Counted from the stretch's first letter, positions 1-7,634 are shown. The stretch: DNA of 19,312 nt from Desulfobulbaceae bacterium (GCA_026990725.1 JALXCX010000230.1:1-19312), one strand, 5' to 3'. Numbers and translations: made by a program. Notes: generated from the letters alone by a model not told the origin.

Positions 1-271
1 GCTTGGCATAAAACTTAAAGATAAAACGTATCCGTTCCATCTTCTGAACTGATTTTGTCTCGTCGCTGCAGCTTTCCGCCACCCGTTCAATAATTTTTGT
101 AGAATCCCGTTTAAGCATCCAGAAACTTCCGTTTACCAGAACGGCCCCAAGCAGCACGGACAACCCAAACTGTAAATCCCTGAGATACCAGCCGCCAACA
201 GCAAAAACGACTGTCATCAGCAGACTAAAATATTGGATACCCTGCAAAATTCTTACTTCCGGCGCGGACAT
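1..271 (-). CDS. atpI: ATP synthase subunit I (AtpI-like), 3' end outside window
   Basis: Reading from the ATG at 271, about 90 residues are visible before the window edge, so the C-terminus is missing. The protein starts MSAPEVRILQ and has two hydrophobic segments at about residues 13-31 and 35-52, followed by a basic, charged stretch (LKRDSTKIIERV). This is the pattern of the small ATP synthase I chain encoded ahead of the Fo genes, which helps assemble the c-ring. It starts 2 nt after the stop of the atpZ-like gene, so the pair is co-transcribed, and atpB/atpE would be expected just beyond position 1. Assignment rests on topology and neighbour; sequence conservation in this family is low. 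Confidence 0.7.
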   Translation of the reverse strand, partial: MSAPEVRILQGIQYFSLLMTVVFAVGGWYLRDLQFGLSVLLGAVLVNGSFWMLKRDSTKIIERVAESCSDETKSVQKMERIRFIFKFYAK

Positions 272-273
272 TG

Positions 274-501
274 TTATTCCCGCATCATCTTTTTATAAAG
301 ATCATAAAGCGTTTTAAATCCGGCAAGGATCCCAAACACAAAAAAAATAATCGTAAAATAAGGCGATGTCTTACCATGAAAAACTTTATAGTCAAGATAC
401 CAGCCAATGCCCAAACCTATAAAGACAGAAAAAACTACGGTCATGCCTATATGACTGTAGTCGGACAGCTGCCGGAACAGTTCCCGCCTTTCCTTAGACA
501 T
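274..501 (-). CDS. atpZ: AtpZ/AtpI-type ATP synthase accessory membrane protein
   Basis: A 75-residue protein with a short charged N-terminus (MSKERRELFRQLSDYSHIG), two membrane segments at about residues 18-36 and 47-66 and a basic C-terminal tail (KKMMRE). Glycines in the first helix (GLGIGWYLD) and the second helix ending GFKTLYDLYKK are typical of the AtpZ family, small proteins encoded at the head of F1Fo operons and proposed to act in Fo assembly or Mg2+/Ca2+ transport. A good ribosome binding site (GGAAGAGG) lies about 7 nt upstream. It is 76 nt downstream of hemL with no convincing terminator between, so read-through from the hemL promoter is likely. Confidence 0.8.
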   Translation of the reverse strand: MSKERRELFRQLSDYSHIGMTVVFSVFIGLGIGWYLDYKVFHGKTSPYFTIIFFVFGILAGFKTLYDLYKKMMRE

Positions 502-577
502 CTGTCATCCTCTTCCCATCTAAATTAGTTTGGTTGAACACAGGTAGCACGCACCCACGGTAAGTGCAACGATTTTT

Positions 578-1870
578 TTACGATTCTGAGATTTTTTTGA
601 ATGACGATTCAGTCATGTCCAGCGCCTTTTTCAAGTGATTACGGTCATGTGCCGCCGACACGAACGCTGCCTCAAACTGAGAAGGTGCCAACCAGACACC
701 GCTGGAAATCATCTGCCGGAAATGCTGTGCGTAGCGTTCCGTATCCGCTTTCATAGCCGACTCAAAATCGGTAACCGGCGTCTCGGTGAAAAAACAGGTC
801 ATCATGGAACCAATCCTGTTCAGCACAGTAGGGACCTGAGCAGTTGCTGCTACAGCCGCCAGCCGGGTTGCAAACCAGTCACTTTTCTCTTCAAGTTCAT
901 CGTAAAACCCTGCCTGACGCACGATTTTGAGCATGGCCAGCCCCGCAGCCATGGCCAGAGGGTTACCAGACAATGTTCCTGCCTGGTAAACAGGACCGTC
1001 CGGAGCGATATTATCCATTATCTCTTTTCTGCCGCCATAGGCACCCACCGGCAGGCCACCGCCAATAATTTTCCCAAGACAGGTCAAGTCAGGAAGAATA
1101 CCAAAACGTTCCTGAGCTCCGCCAAGGGCAAGCCTGAAGCCGGTGATAACCTCATCAAAAATCAAAACTATGCCAAGTTCACTGGTCAGATCCCGCAACT
1201 TTTGCAGAAATGCCAACTCCGGAACCACCACTCCCATGTTTCCAGCGACCGGTTCAACAATCACGCAGGCAATATCAAGTTTCGCGTCACGGAGAGTTGC
1301 CTCCAGGATCTCGACATTATTATAAGGGATGGAAAGAGTATTTTTTACTATATCATCAGGTACACCGGGGCTGCCGGGTATCCCCAGGGTAATAACTCCA
1401 GAACCGGCCTTTACCAGAAAAGAATCAGCATGCCCATGGTAACAGCCGTCAAACTTGACCACAATATTTCGCCCGGTGTAGCCCCGGGCCAACCTGGCAG
1501 CACTCATGGTGGCCTCTGTCCCGGAACTGACAAAACGAACTTTTTCCAGCGAAGGAACGGAATCACAAACCAACTCGGCCAGCTCCACCTCCAGGGGACA
1601 CGGGGCGCCAAAGCTGGTCCCTTTAGGAGCCGCATCACAGATGGCGGCAATAACATCAGGATGAGAATGGCCCAGAATCATCGGGCCCCAGGAACCAACA
1701 AAATCGATAAATTCGTTGCCGTCAACATCTGTAACCATGCATCCTTTGGCGCTGGCAACAAACAGCGGATCACAGCCAACAGATTTACAGGCACGAACCG
1801 GAGAGTTAACCCCACCCGGAATGACCTGGCATGCTTTCTCAAAATAGGCAGAAGATTTATCCATTTTCAT
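578..1870 (-). CDS. hemL: Glutamate-1-semialdehyde 2,1-aminomutase
   Basis: PLP enzyme of the C5 pathway that converts glutamate-1-semialdehyde to 5-aminolevulinate for tetrapyrrole (heme, siroheme, cobalamin) synthesis in the cytosol. Its 430 residues match the family's usual length. Visible signatures are the N-terminal CQVIPGGVNSPVRA, SSGTEATMSAARLAR (about 115-129), the PLP-ring aspartate in FDEVITGFR (D239) and the Schiff-base lysine in CLGKIIGGGLPVGAYGG (K267). Two Met codons, at residues 1 and 3, could both serve as start and neither has a strong Shine-Dalgarno sequence. A near-perfect promoter lies at 1915-1944. A long open frame on the opposite strand is only its shadow. Confidence 0.97.
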   Translation of the reverse strand: MKMDKSSAYFEKACQVIPGGVNSPVRACKSVGCDPLFVASAKGCMVTDVDGNEFIDFVGSWGPMILGHSHPDVIAAICDAAPKGTSFGAPCPLEVELAELVCDSVPSLEKVRFVSSGTEATMSAARLARGYTGRNIVVKFDGCYHGHADSFLVKAGSGVITLGIPGSPGVPDDIVKNTLSIPYNNVEILEATLRDAKLDIACVIVEPVAGNMGVVVPELAFLQKLRDLTSELGIVLIFDEVITGFRLALGGAQERFGILPDLTCLGKIIGGGLPVGAYGGRKEIMDNIAPDGPVYQAGTLSGNPLAMAAGLAMLKIVRQAGFYDELEEKSDWFATRLAAVAATAQVPTVLNRIGSMMTCFFTETPVTDFESAMKADTERYAQHFRQMISSGVWLAPSQFEAAFVSAAHDRNHLKKALDMTESSFKKISES

Positions 1871-1914
1871 GATGTACCAATTTCTTATTTTTTAATAAAG
1901 AGAGGAAACGCCGC

Positions 1915-1944
1915 ACTATAGCACGCCCTTTTTTCTTCTGTCAA
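1915..1944 (-). promoter_or_regulatory. Sigma-70 promoter of hemL (-atpZ-atpI)
   Basis: On the minus strand the sequence has a perfect TTGACA -35 (1939-1944), an 18-bp spacer and a TATAGT -10 (1915-1920). Transcription would start near 1908, giving a leader of about 40 nt before the hemL start. It is back-to-back with the trxA promoter, with 56 bp between the two -35 boxes. Confidence 0.75.
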
Positions 1945-2000
1945 AAGTAATTAAACTTCGGGTTTCAAGTACTGACATTGCCTGTCGGGCTAATTTTTCC

Positions 2001-2029
2001 TTGTCACCATTCCTGCACCGGAGTAGAAT
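2001..2029 (+). promoter_or_regulatory. Sigma-70 promoter of trxA-trxB
   Basis: TTGTCA (-35, 2001-2006), a 17-bp spacer and TAGAAT (-10, 2024-2029); each box differs from consensus at one position. The predicted start near 2036 gives an approximately 85-nt leader ending in the trxA ribosome binding site AGGAGA (2107-2112). Confidence 0.7.
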
Positions 2030-2120
2030 AAAAAGATTTAATTGAGGCTCAGATATATAGAACTATTTGATTTGTTTACTCATCCTGCCACATCCGACAA
2101 TTGCATAGGAGAACAAGATT

Positions 2121-2450
2121 ATGGCAAGCGACAAAGTGATTCACGTATCCGACAACGAGTTCGACAGCAAAGTTGTCCAGAATGACCTCCCCTGCCTGGT
2201 AGACTTCTGGGCTCCATGGTGTGGCCCCTGCAAGGCAATAGGGCCGGTCATTGATGATCTAGCCGCAGAATTTGAAGGACGTGTCCAGATAGCCAAAATG
2301 AACGTTGATGATAATCCCGCCACGCCTGGTAAATTTGGAATACGCGCCATTCCCACACTGATTCTGTTCAAAGACGGCGAAGTTGTTGATCAAATCACCG
2401 GTGCCGTGGGCAAAGCTCAACTCAACGAGTTGATTAACAAAGCAGTCTAA
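2121..2450 (+). CDS. trxA: Thioredoxin
   Basis: A 109-residue cytosolic dithiol protein that reduces protein disulfides and is recycled by thioredoxin reductase. The active site WCGPC is at residues 33-37 (C34, C37), preceded by the usual LVDFWAPWCGPCKAI stretch and followed by the cis-proline loop AIPTLILFKDGE. One extra cysteine, C25, precedes the active-site strand. Length and motif order match classical bacterial TrxA. A strong AGGAG ribosome binding site sits 8-9 nt before the ATG. The gene is followed 55 nt later by trxB, so the complete thioredoxin system is one transcription unit, with a stable hairpin between the two genes. Confidence 0.97.
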   Translation: MASDKVIHVSDNEFDSKVVQNDLPCLVDFWAPWCGPCKAIGPVIDDLAAEFEGRVQIAKMNVDDNPATPGKFGIRAIPTLILFKDGEVVDQITGAVGKAQLNELINKAV

Positions 2451-2466
2451 TCATTTCACAGCATCT

Positions 2467-2487
2467 TGCAGCTTCCTCGAAGCTGCA
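2467..2487 (+). other. Perfect stem-loop between trxA and trxB
   Basis: TGCAGCTTC (2467-2475) pairs fully with GAAGCTGCA (2479-2487) across a CTC loop: 9 base pairs with a 3-nt loop, extendable by a U-G pair. No T-run follows, so it is not a standard intrinsic terminator. It could stabilise the trxA end of the mRNA or lower trxB expression relative to trxA. Confidence 0.55.
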
Positions 2488-2505
2488 GCCAGAGGCCAGG
2501 AAAGT

Positions 2506-3438
2506 ATGCAGCAGGCAGATTATCAACTTATTATTGTAGGTGGAGGACCGGCAGGACTGACAGCCGGTCTGTATGCTGCTCGTGCCCGCCTTAAGACCCT
2601 GCTTCTTGAAAAAGGAGCCACTGGCGGGCAGGTCCTGGTGACAGACTGGGTTGACAACTATCCTGCCTTCCCCGAGGGCATTAACGGCTTTGACCTGATA
2701 GACAAGATGACAGCCCACGTTGACCGATTTGACCTGGAAAAACAATTTTCCACGGTTGCCTCCCTTGACCTTGCCCAGGATATAAAAACCATATCTCTGG
2801 AAGACGGCAACAAACTCACGAGCCAGGCAGTCATCCTGTGCACCGGAGCAAAACCGCGTAAAATTGGAGTAAAAGGCGAAGAAGAACTGCGGGGCAAAGG
2901 TGTTTCCTATTGTGCGACCTGTGACGGACCTTTTTACCGTAATCAGGAAATCGCAGTTGTCGGTGGCGGTAACACAGCTATCCAGGAAGCTATCCATCTG
3001 ACTAAATTTGCCGATAAAATAACGGTTATCCATCGTCGTGATGAGTTACGTGCTACAAAAATTCTTCAGGAAAAAGCTTTTGCAGAGAAAAAAATCGACT
3101 TTCTCTGGAATGCGGAGGTCAGTGAGATTGTCGGCGGGGCAAGCGGGGTTGAATCGTTAAGTATAGCGCATAAAGACGGAACAACATCTTCACTTCCCGT
3201 AACGGGTATTTTTATCTTAATCGGGATTGTTCCCAACAACGAGGTTCTCCCACTCGACCAGCTGGAAACAGACGAGAGCGGCTTTCTTATCACTGACACC
3301 GAGATGAGTACAACGCTTCCCGGGGTCTATGCTGCCGGTGATATTCGCAGCAAAAGATCACGCCAGATTATCAACGCTGCCGGTGAAGCGGCGACTGCAG
3401 AACAGTCTGCTGAATATTACCTGGGTCACCTGGAATAA
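2506..3438 (+). CDS. trxB: Thioredoxin-disulfide reductase (NADPH-type)
   Basis: A 310-residue low-molecular-weight flavoprotein that transfers electrons from NADPH through FAD to thioredoxin. It shows the N-terminal FAD Rossmann motif VGGGPAGLTAGLYAARA (about 11-27), the redox-active CATC (C136-C139, context SYCATCDGPFYR), a second nucleotide-binding motif VVGGGNTAIQEA (about 151-162), the HRRDELRA stretch (177-184) typical of NADPH-dependent enzymes, and the C-terminal FAD-binding GVYAAGDI. AGGA precedes the ATG at normal spacing. It forms an operon with trxA and its substrate is almost certainly that thioredoxin. No fused or missing domain. Confidence 0.96.
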   Translation: MQQADYQLIIVGGGPAGLTAGLYAARARLKTLLLEKGATGGQVLVTDWVDNYPAFPEGINGFDLIDKMTAHVDRFDLEKQFSTVASLDLAQDIKTISLEDGNKLTSQAVILCTGAKPRKIGVKGEEELRGKGVSYCATCDGPFYRNQEIAVVGGGNTAIQEAIHLTKFADKITVIHRRDELRATKILQEKAFAEKKIDFLWNAEVSEIVGGASGVESLSIAHKDGTTSSLPVTGIFILIGIVPNNEVLPLDQLETDESGFLITDTEMSTTLPGVYAAGDIRSKRSRQIINAAGEAATAEQSAEYYLGHLE

Positions 3439-3498
3439 TTTCCTGGTGCCAGACCGATCATAACCAGACACTTTTTGATTCTTTTTCAGGACTCCCCA

Positions 3499-4347
3499 AT
3501 GATACGTATTACTTTGTCTTTTGCCCGTCGGGTTACCCTTCTTGTGCTCCTTGGCATCAGTGTTGCGTCTTTGTCTGGATGCGGCTCCGTGAAAAACGTC
3601 TTCAACTCCTGGCCCTTTAGTTCTGACGCTGAAGAGGAAGTCTTTGAACAGGCCGAGGCCCTTGCCGTAACGGGGATGGAAGAATATAGTGTTGGCAGGT
3701 ACTCAGAGGCGTTAACCGCTTTCGATGAAATTCTGGACCGATACCCTTTCAGCCCCCAGGCATTGCTGGCCGAACTGAAAGCCGCAGACTGCCATTTTTA
3801 TAAAAATGAATTCGAGGAAGCAAAAACACTCTACAAAGAGTTTGAGGAACGGCACCCCACCAACGAAGCGATTCCTTATGTCATGTTTCAGATCGGTATG
3901 TGTGATTTTTCACGCAGTGACCGGATTGACCGCGATATTTCCGGAGCTCAGGATTCAATCCACTCTTTTTCCCGGTTGCTCAGGGCCTATCCGGAATCAC
4001 CTTATAGCAAAGAAGCTAAGGCGCGCATCCTGGCTGCAAAGGATTTCCTCGTGAACCACGAGTATTTTGTTGCGGTTTTTTACGTCCGCACCAAGCAGTT
4101 TAAACAGGCCCAACACCGTCTGAAATATATTCTGGCCATGTACCCGAACTCAACAATAGCTCCAAAAGCAAAAAATCTGCTGGCAAGGCTTGATGCCGGA
4201 GATCCCCCCAGATGGGGTTTAAGCAAATGGCTGCCCAATATTCAAATGCCGGATTGGATTTATTTTGATCCGTCTGATAAAGACATTCGCCCTGAAGACA
4301 CATCACCGGAAATACCGGCAATCCCACAAGGGCCGCAGAAAAAGTAA
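3499..4347 (+). CDS. bamD: Outer membrane assembly lipoprotein BamD
   Basis: A TPR-rich lipoprotein of the Bam complex, which folds beta-barrel proteins into the outer membrane. I place the start at 3499 (282 residues) because AGGA lies 7 nt upstream; an in-frame ATG at 3475 would add eight non-signal-like residues. From the chosen start, residues 1-27 form a lipoprotein signal peptide (basic IRITLSFARR, then a hydrophobic core) with lipobox LSGC and lipidated Cys28; Gly follows, so outer-membrane sorting is expected. TPR units are visible around AEALAVTGMEEYSVGRYSEA, and the BamD-typical DRDISGAQDSIHSFSRLLRAYPESPY segment follows. The proline-rich tail after about residue 250 is variable in the family. 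It follows trxB by 60 nt and ends at a strong terminator. Confidence 0.9.
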   Translation: MIRITLSFARRVTLLVLLGISVASLSGCGSVKNVFNSWPFSSDAEEEVFEQAEALAVTGMEEYSVGRYSEALTAFDEILDRYPFSPQALLAELKAADCHFYKNEFEEAKTLYKEFEERHPTNEAIPYVMFQIGMCDFSRSDRIDRDISGAQDSIHSFSRLLRAYPESPYSKEAKARILAAKDFLVNHEYFVAVFYVRTKQFKQAQHRLKYILAMYPNSTIAPKAKNLLARLDAGDPPRWGLSKWLPNIQMPDWIYFDPSDKDIRPEDTSPEIPAIPQGPQKK

Positions 4348-4349
4348 AT

Positions 4350-4387
4350 AAAAAAGGGGGAAAGCTATTTTGCTTTCCCCCTTTTTT
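4350..4387. terminator. Bidirectional rho-independent terminator
   Basis: A perfect hairpin: GGGGGAAAGC (4356-4365) pairs with GCTTTCCCCC (4372-4381) around a 6-nt loop, flanked by six A on the left and six T on the right. It therefore gives a T-run on both strands. It starts 3 nt after the bamD stop and also closes the convergent operon ending at 4427. Confidence 0.93.
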
Positions 4388-4426
4388 GTCCTTTCCTTTC
4401 CAGAAAGGCAGCCTGAACGATGCTCA

Positions 4427-4864
4427 TCAGACTGTCATTTTTTTATCTTCTAAAACATCAAAACAGACTTCCATCGCCCGGACAGGACAACCGGTCACAC
4501 AGAGGCCACAGGCCGTACATTTTTCAGGATCAAAAACAACCTCCATCTCCGGCCGCCGGATGGAGAGAGCGCCCACCGGACAAATGCCGGTGCAGGCCCC
4601 ACACTGAAAACATTTTGCATCATCCCTGCGAACCTTGCCGGCCAGGCGCTCTGCCTTGACCCCCAGACCTTTCAGATACGCCAGCGCCTCACGCACATTT
4701 TCTTTATGGCCCTTGAGCTCAAGGACCATAATCCCATCACGCTGAGGGCGAATATCTGCTTTTAAGATATTAAACTCAACGTCATATCGTTTGACCAGCC
4801 GATAAATAATAGGCTGTCCTGATGTTTCCTTGGGATAACGCAAAAAATATATTCTGGTATACAT
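4427..4864 (-). CDS. NIL-domain ferredoxin (2x[4Fe-4S]), probable role in homocysteine/sulfur assimilation
   Basis: A 145-residue soluble protein. Residues about 3-76 look like a NIL domain, the ACT-like substrate-binding module known from MetN (FNILKADIRPQRDGIMVLEL, then REALAYLKGLGV). Residues 85-126 carry two classical [4Fe-4S] motifs, C85-x2-C88-x2-C91-x3-C95-P and C116-x2-C119-x2-C122-x3-C126-P. NIL-ferredoxins of this architecture work with a DUF39 protein in methanogens and sulfate reducers, where genetics links them to making homocysteine from sulfide and aspartate semialdehyde. No DUF39 gene is present in this window, so the pathway assignment is inference from the family. It is the last gene of the minus-strand operon that starts with the APH-like gene. 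Confidence 0.85.
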   Translation of the reverse strand: MYTRIYFLRYPKETSGQPIIYRLVKRYDVEFNILKADIRPQRDGIMVLELKGHKENVREALAYLKGLGVKAERLAGKVRRDDAKCFQCGACTGICPVGALSIRRPEMEVVFDPEKCTACGLCVTGCPVRAMEVCFDVLEDKKMTV

Positions 4865-4916
4865 AACTTTTCTTCCGGTTCATGATTAACAATGCAAAAT
4901 GCGATTCAGTATGCTT

Positions 4917-5507
4917 TTACCCGGGAATATTGTCAAGTCCGGTTTGGACAAACTGTTCAAGCCGGACCAACAACAGCTCAGGTGAACTCTCTGTATTCAG
5001 ACGAATAAGCTGGTTCGGCTGCAACTCATCAGGAAACTCAAAGGATTCTTTCTGTTTGATAAAGATATCCCACCTTCCATCAGAGACCGCATCCGGATCC
5101 TTGGCCCGCAAAGCAAGACGCCGTTTCACCTCGTCATCTGAGCAGGAACAGAGTATAAAAAATATTTGAGCCCCCACCGTCCCGGCAAGATCAAGCACTT
5201 GTCGCCGATCCGTACGCTTACCATACGAACCATCTAAAATAACAGCACATGCTCCCCGCTTGAAGTCATCTCTTGCCCTGTCCAGCAAGCTTTGATACGT
5301 TTTTTTTGTGAACTCAGGAGAATAAATACCTTCCCCCATACCTTCAGCCCTGCGCTCGCTGGCGGCAAGACCCGCAAGTTCCTTACGGACCCGATCGGTA
5401 TTATAACAAGGCCAGCCATGCTTCTGGGCAAACAGGTCTGACAGGGTGGATTTGCCCGAAGCAATAAGGCCAAAAAAAACATACAGAACAGGCTCGATTA
5501 AAGACAT
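4917..5507 (-). CDS. P-loop NTPase/kinase (COG0645/AAA_33 type)
   Basis: A 196-residue protein counted from the ATG at 5507; upstream in-frame residues inside the neighbouring gene do not look like this family. Walker A is GLIASGKST (about 13-21), followed by the zeta-toxin/gluconate-kinase-like layout: YNTDRVRKELAGL, then CAVILDGSYGKRTDRRQV as the Walker B/lid area. Its substrate is unknown. The start overlaps the stop of the APH-like gene as TGATG, which implies translational coupling by re-initiation. In many bacteria these two domains form one polypeptide of about 500 residues; here they are two adjacent genes. It probably works with the APH-like partner. Confidence 0.85.
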   Translation of the reverse strand: MSLIEPVLYVFFGLIASGKSTLSDLFAQKHGWPCYNTDRVRKELAGLAASERRAEGMGEGIYSPEFTKKTYQSLLDRARDDFKRGACAVILDGSYGKRTDRRQVLDLAGTVGAQIFFILCSCSDDEVKRRLALRAKDPDAVSDGRWDIFIKQKESFEFPDELQPNQLIRLNTESSPELLLVRLEQFVQTGLDNIPG

Positions 5508-6517
5508 CAGCGGGTATACCCTTCTGCAAGAGCAAAATATTTTGCCGCACCTTGTATACAACTCTTTTTCACTGATTCTTCAACAGCCGGATCACTTGCT
5601 GTAAAAAGACCTATTTTCCCTCGAACATACGCCCGGTAACACTTATAAAAATTCAGCATTTCCTTTACCCCTTCATCACCTGAGCGCTCACAAAAACGGT
5701 CAATACAATACGCTGAAAGATCCCGCAGACCATGAAAATCAAGATCCATAGCCAAAAAGGCAATATCACTGGCCACGTCGCAGTAACGGAATCGACGATT
5801 AAATTCTATACAATCATAAATATACACTTTATCAGCAAGGCATATATTTGCCGAATACAAATCACCATGGCAATCCCGGATACAACCCATCTGGACACGA
5901 TTTGCAAAGAGATTTTCCCTGGTTAAAAATTCTTTTGACCAGGTGCTGATCCTGTCAAAAGTTTCCCGGCTGATCGCTCCTTCACCAACAAACCCTTCAG
6001 TCTGTTCAAAATTCTCCAACACATTGACTGCCACAGATTCGGCCCTGCCATAACCATCAATCTCATCGTTGCGATCTGCCAGCTGATAAAACGGAACCAG
6101 CTTATCCACCAGACTATCAACCTGCTCCCGGCCGACCTGCCCCTGTTGTATCAGGTTGACCATCATCTTCTCTTCAGGCATCCTCCGCATTTTGACACCG
6201 TATTCGAGAATTTCTCCACTGCCGCCCAAGGCATAACCATCACCCTCACGGGTTAGACTGACAAGACCTAAATAAATATCAGGACAAAGCCGTCGGTTAA
6301 GAAGCAGCTCCTGTTCACAACAGTATTTTCTTTTTTCCAGGGTTGAAAAATCAAGAAACCCGAAATCAACGGGTTTTTTAAATTTGTACACAAAATCACC
6401 CGCCAGCAGGACAAATGAAATATGAGTTTGCACAATTTTTATGTCATCAACCAGATGATCATATATGCCAGGTTGCCGCAGGGCTTCTATGTAGCCCGGC
6501 AGATTATCATCAGCCAT
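5507..6517 (-). CDS. APH-like kinase (COG2187 family)
   Basis: A 336-residue protein with the aminoglycoside-phosphotransferase-like fold. The N-lobe contains the probable ATP-contact lysine region DFVYKFKKPVDFGFLDFSTLEKR (about 41-63). The catalytic loop is HGDLYSAN (217-224) and the metal-binding aspartate lies in VYIYDCIEFN (D235). This resembles the Brenner motif and DxD of small-molecule kinases, but the family's substrate is not established, and it should not be read as an antibiotic-resistance gene. GGAG lies about 6-8 nt before the ATG. It is first in a minus-strand operon with the P-loop kinase and the NIL-ferredoxin and diverges from larB. Confidence 0.85.
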   Translation of the reverse strand: MADDNLPGYIEALRQPGIYDHLVDDIKIVQTHISFVLLAGDFVYKFKKPVDFGFLDFSTLEKRKYCCEQELLLNRRLCPDIYLGLVSLTREGDGYALGGSGEILEYGVKMRRMPEEKMMVNLIQQGQVGREQVDSLVDKLVPFYQLADRNDEIDGYGRAESVAVNVLENFEQTEGFVGEGAISRETFDRISTWSKEFLTRENLFANRVQMGCIRDCHGDLYSANICLADKVYIYDCIEFNRRFRYCDVASDIAFLAMDLDFHGLRDLSAYCIDRFCERSGDEGVKEMLNFYKCYRAYVRGKIGLFTASDPAVEESVKKSCIQGAAKYFALAEGYTR

Positions 6518-6623
6518 TGTCTTCTCCAGATTATGTCTTACAGGCGCATCTCGCTTACACCGGTAAGATTCAACGTCAAATTACAAAATATATCTCTTGC
6601 ACCTTACATAAGTTTCTTTATAC

Positions 6624-6653
6624 CTTATACCAACAGTCCTGCTGAGACAACAA
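6624..6653 (-). promoter_or_regulatory. Possible promoter of the APH-like operon in the APH/larB divergent region
   Basis: On the minus strand TTGTTG (6648-6653), an 18-bp spacer and TATAAG (6624-6629) make a moderate sigma-70 match. The 159-nt divergent region also holds a weaker plus-strand candidate for larB, TTGCAC near 6598 followed after 16 nt by TATACC. Neither is strong evidence alone. Confidence 0.35.
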
Positions 6654-6676
6654 CCTATTCATCATGAAAAACCCAC

Positions 6677-7444
6677 ATGAATGAGCAACAACTCGCCAAA
6701 CTACTACAACAGGTGCAGGCCGGAGAACTTAAGCCTGAAAAGGCCCTTGAAACACTCCGGATGCTTCCTGTGGAAATCCTCGAATCAGCACGCCTTGACC
6801 ACCATCGCCAGCTGAGGACAGGGCTGCCCGAGGCAGTGTTTGGAGAAAACAAGACAGTGCAGCAGCTTATTGAAATATTATCGGCCATGCTTAAACAACA
6901 CTCTGTTGTGCTGGCAACCAGAGTTTCTCCGGAAAAAGCTGAAAGAACCTGCGCTGCAGTTGAAGGACTTCAATATAACGACACAGCACGCATGCTCACA
7001 GGTAATTCCGGCTACATTCCACGGGAAACCGGCCGGGGCACAGTGATCATTGCGACTGCAGGTACTTCTGATATACCTGTTGCAGAAGAAGCCCGCCTCT
7101 GTCTGCATTTTTTTGGCCATAGAGTGGAAACGGTGTATGACGCAGGTGTGGCTGGCCTGCATCGCATTCTTGCCCAAAGTAAACTGCTGCAGAAGGCCTC
7201 AGTCCTTATTGTAGTCGCCGGCATGGAAGGTGCCCTGCCCTCGGTTGTCGCCGGGTTGACCCCGGCCCCGGTCATTGCCGTACCCAGTTCCATCGGCTAC
7301 GGGACAGGAACCGGAGGCTTTTCCGCACTCCTTGGAATGTTGAACAGCTGTGCCCCGGGCCTTGCCGTTGTCAACATTGACAATGGTTTTGGTGCCGCCT
7401 GCATGGCCGCCGCTATCAACAGAAAAACTGAACTATCCACATAA
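6677..7444 (+). CDS. larB: Nickel-pincer cofactor biosynthesis protein LarB (P2CMN synthase)
   Basis: LarB carboxylates the pyridinium ring of nicotinic acid adenine dinucleotide and cleaves its phosphoanhydride, the first step toward the nickel-pincer nucleotide cofactor. The 255 residues comprise an N-terminal helical part (1-60) and a C-terminal PurE/AIR-carboxylase-like domain (about 75-250) with ATAGTSDIPVAEEA (126-138), VVAGMEGALPSVVAGL (179-194), VPSSIGYGTGTGGFSALL and NSCAPGLAVVNIDNGFGA; Cys225 is the likely counterpart of the catalytic cysteine. There is no clear Shine-Dalgarno sequence before the ATG at 6677, so the exact start is less certain. larC, larE and larA are not in this window. 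Confidence 0.93.
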   Translation: MNEQQLAKLLQQVQAGELKPEKALETLRMLPVEILESARLDHHRQLRTGLPEAVFGENKTVQQLIEILSAMLKQHSVVLATRVSPEKAERTCAAVEGLQYNDTARMLTGNSGYIPRETGRGTVIIATAGTSDIPVAEEARLCLHFFGHRVETVYDAGVAGLHRILAQSKLLQKASVLIVVAGMEGALPSVVAGLTPAPVIAVPSSIGYGTGTGGFSALLGMLNSCAPGLAVVNIDNGFGAACMAAAINRKTELST

Positions 7445-7508
7445 TCTCCCGAAAAAGAGGGGAAAAGTCGATAAACAGTAAAGAACACAAAAAAAATCCC
7501 CTACCCCG

Positions 7509-7537
7509 TTGCACGATGATGCTTCTCGTCGTATAAT
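7509..7537 (+). promoter_or_regulatory. Near-consensus sigma-70 promoter of secDF operon
   Basis: TTGCAC (-35, 7509-7514), exactly 17 bp, and a perfect TATAAT (-10, 7532-7537). Transcription would begin near 7544 and leave a leader of about 103 nt before the secDF start at 7647. It also excludes the in-frame ATG at 7523-7525 and anything earlier as translation starts. Confidence 0.8.
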
Positions 7538-7634
7538 CAATAAGTTTTTCCCTAAAATACTTTTACTTTTAACTCCTGCTGATTGCCCGGCTGATCCGGC
7601 TGTAACCAACAGAAACAAATTTTACTTGTTACAC

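Noticed and set aside
635..1921. A 428-codon open frame on the plus strand opposite hemL
   Set aside because: It is antisense to a certain hemL, its product is low-complexity and rich in Arg/His/Gln/Asn without any domain, and it has no ribosome binding site.
3427..3448. Hairpin over the trxB stop codon (CACC-GGAA paired with TTCC-GGTG)
   Set aside because: Stem interrupted by a mismatch and no T-run follows; bamD lies only 50 nt further with no clear promoter, so termination here is not supported.
5507..6517. Aminoglycoside resistance gene
   Set aside because: Only the kinase fold is shared; this COG2187-type protein is a chromosomal housekeeping-type gene coupled to a P-loop kinase, without mobile context.
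7456..7504. Terminator after larB (AGGGGA pairing with TCCCCT)
   Set aside because: The loop exceeds 30 nt and no T-run follows the right arm.
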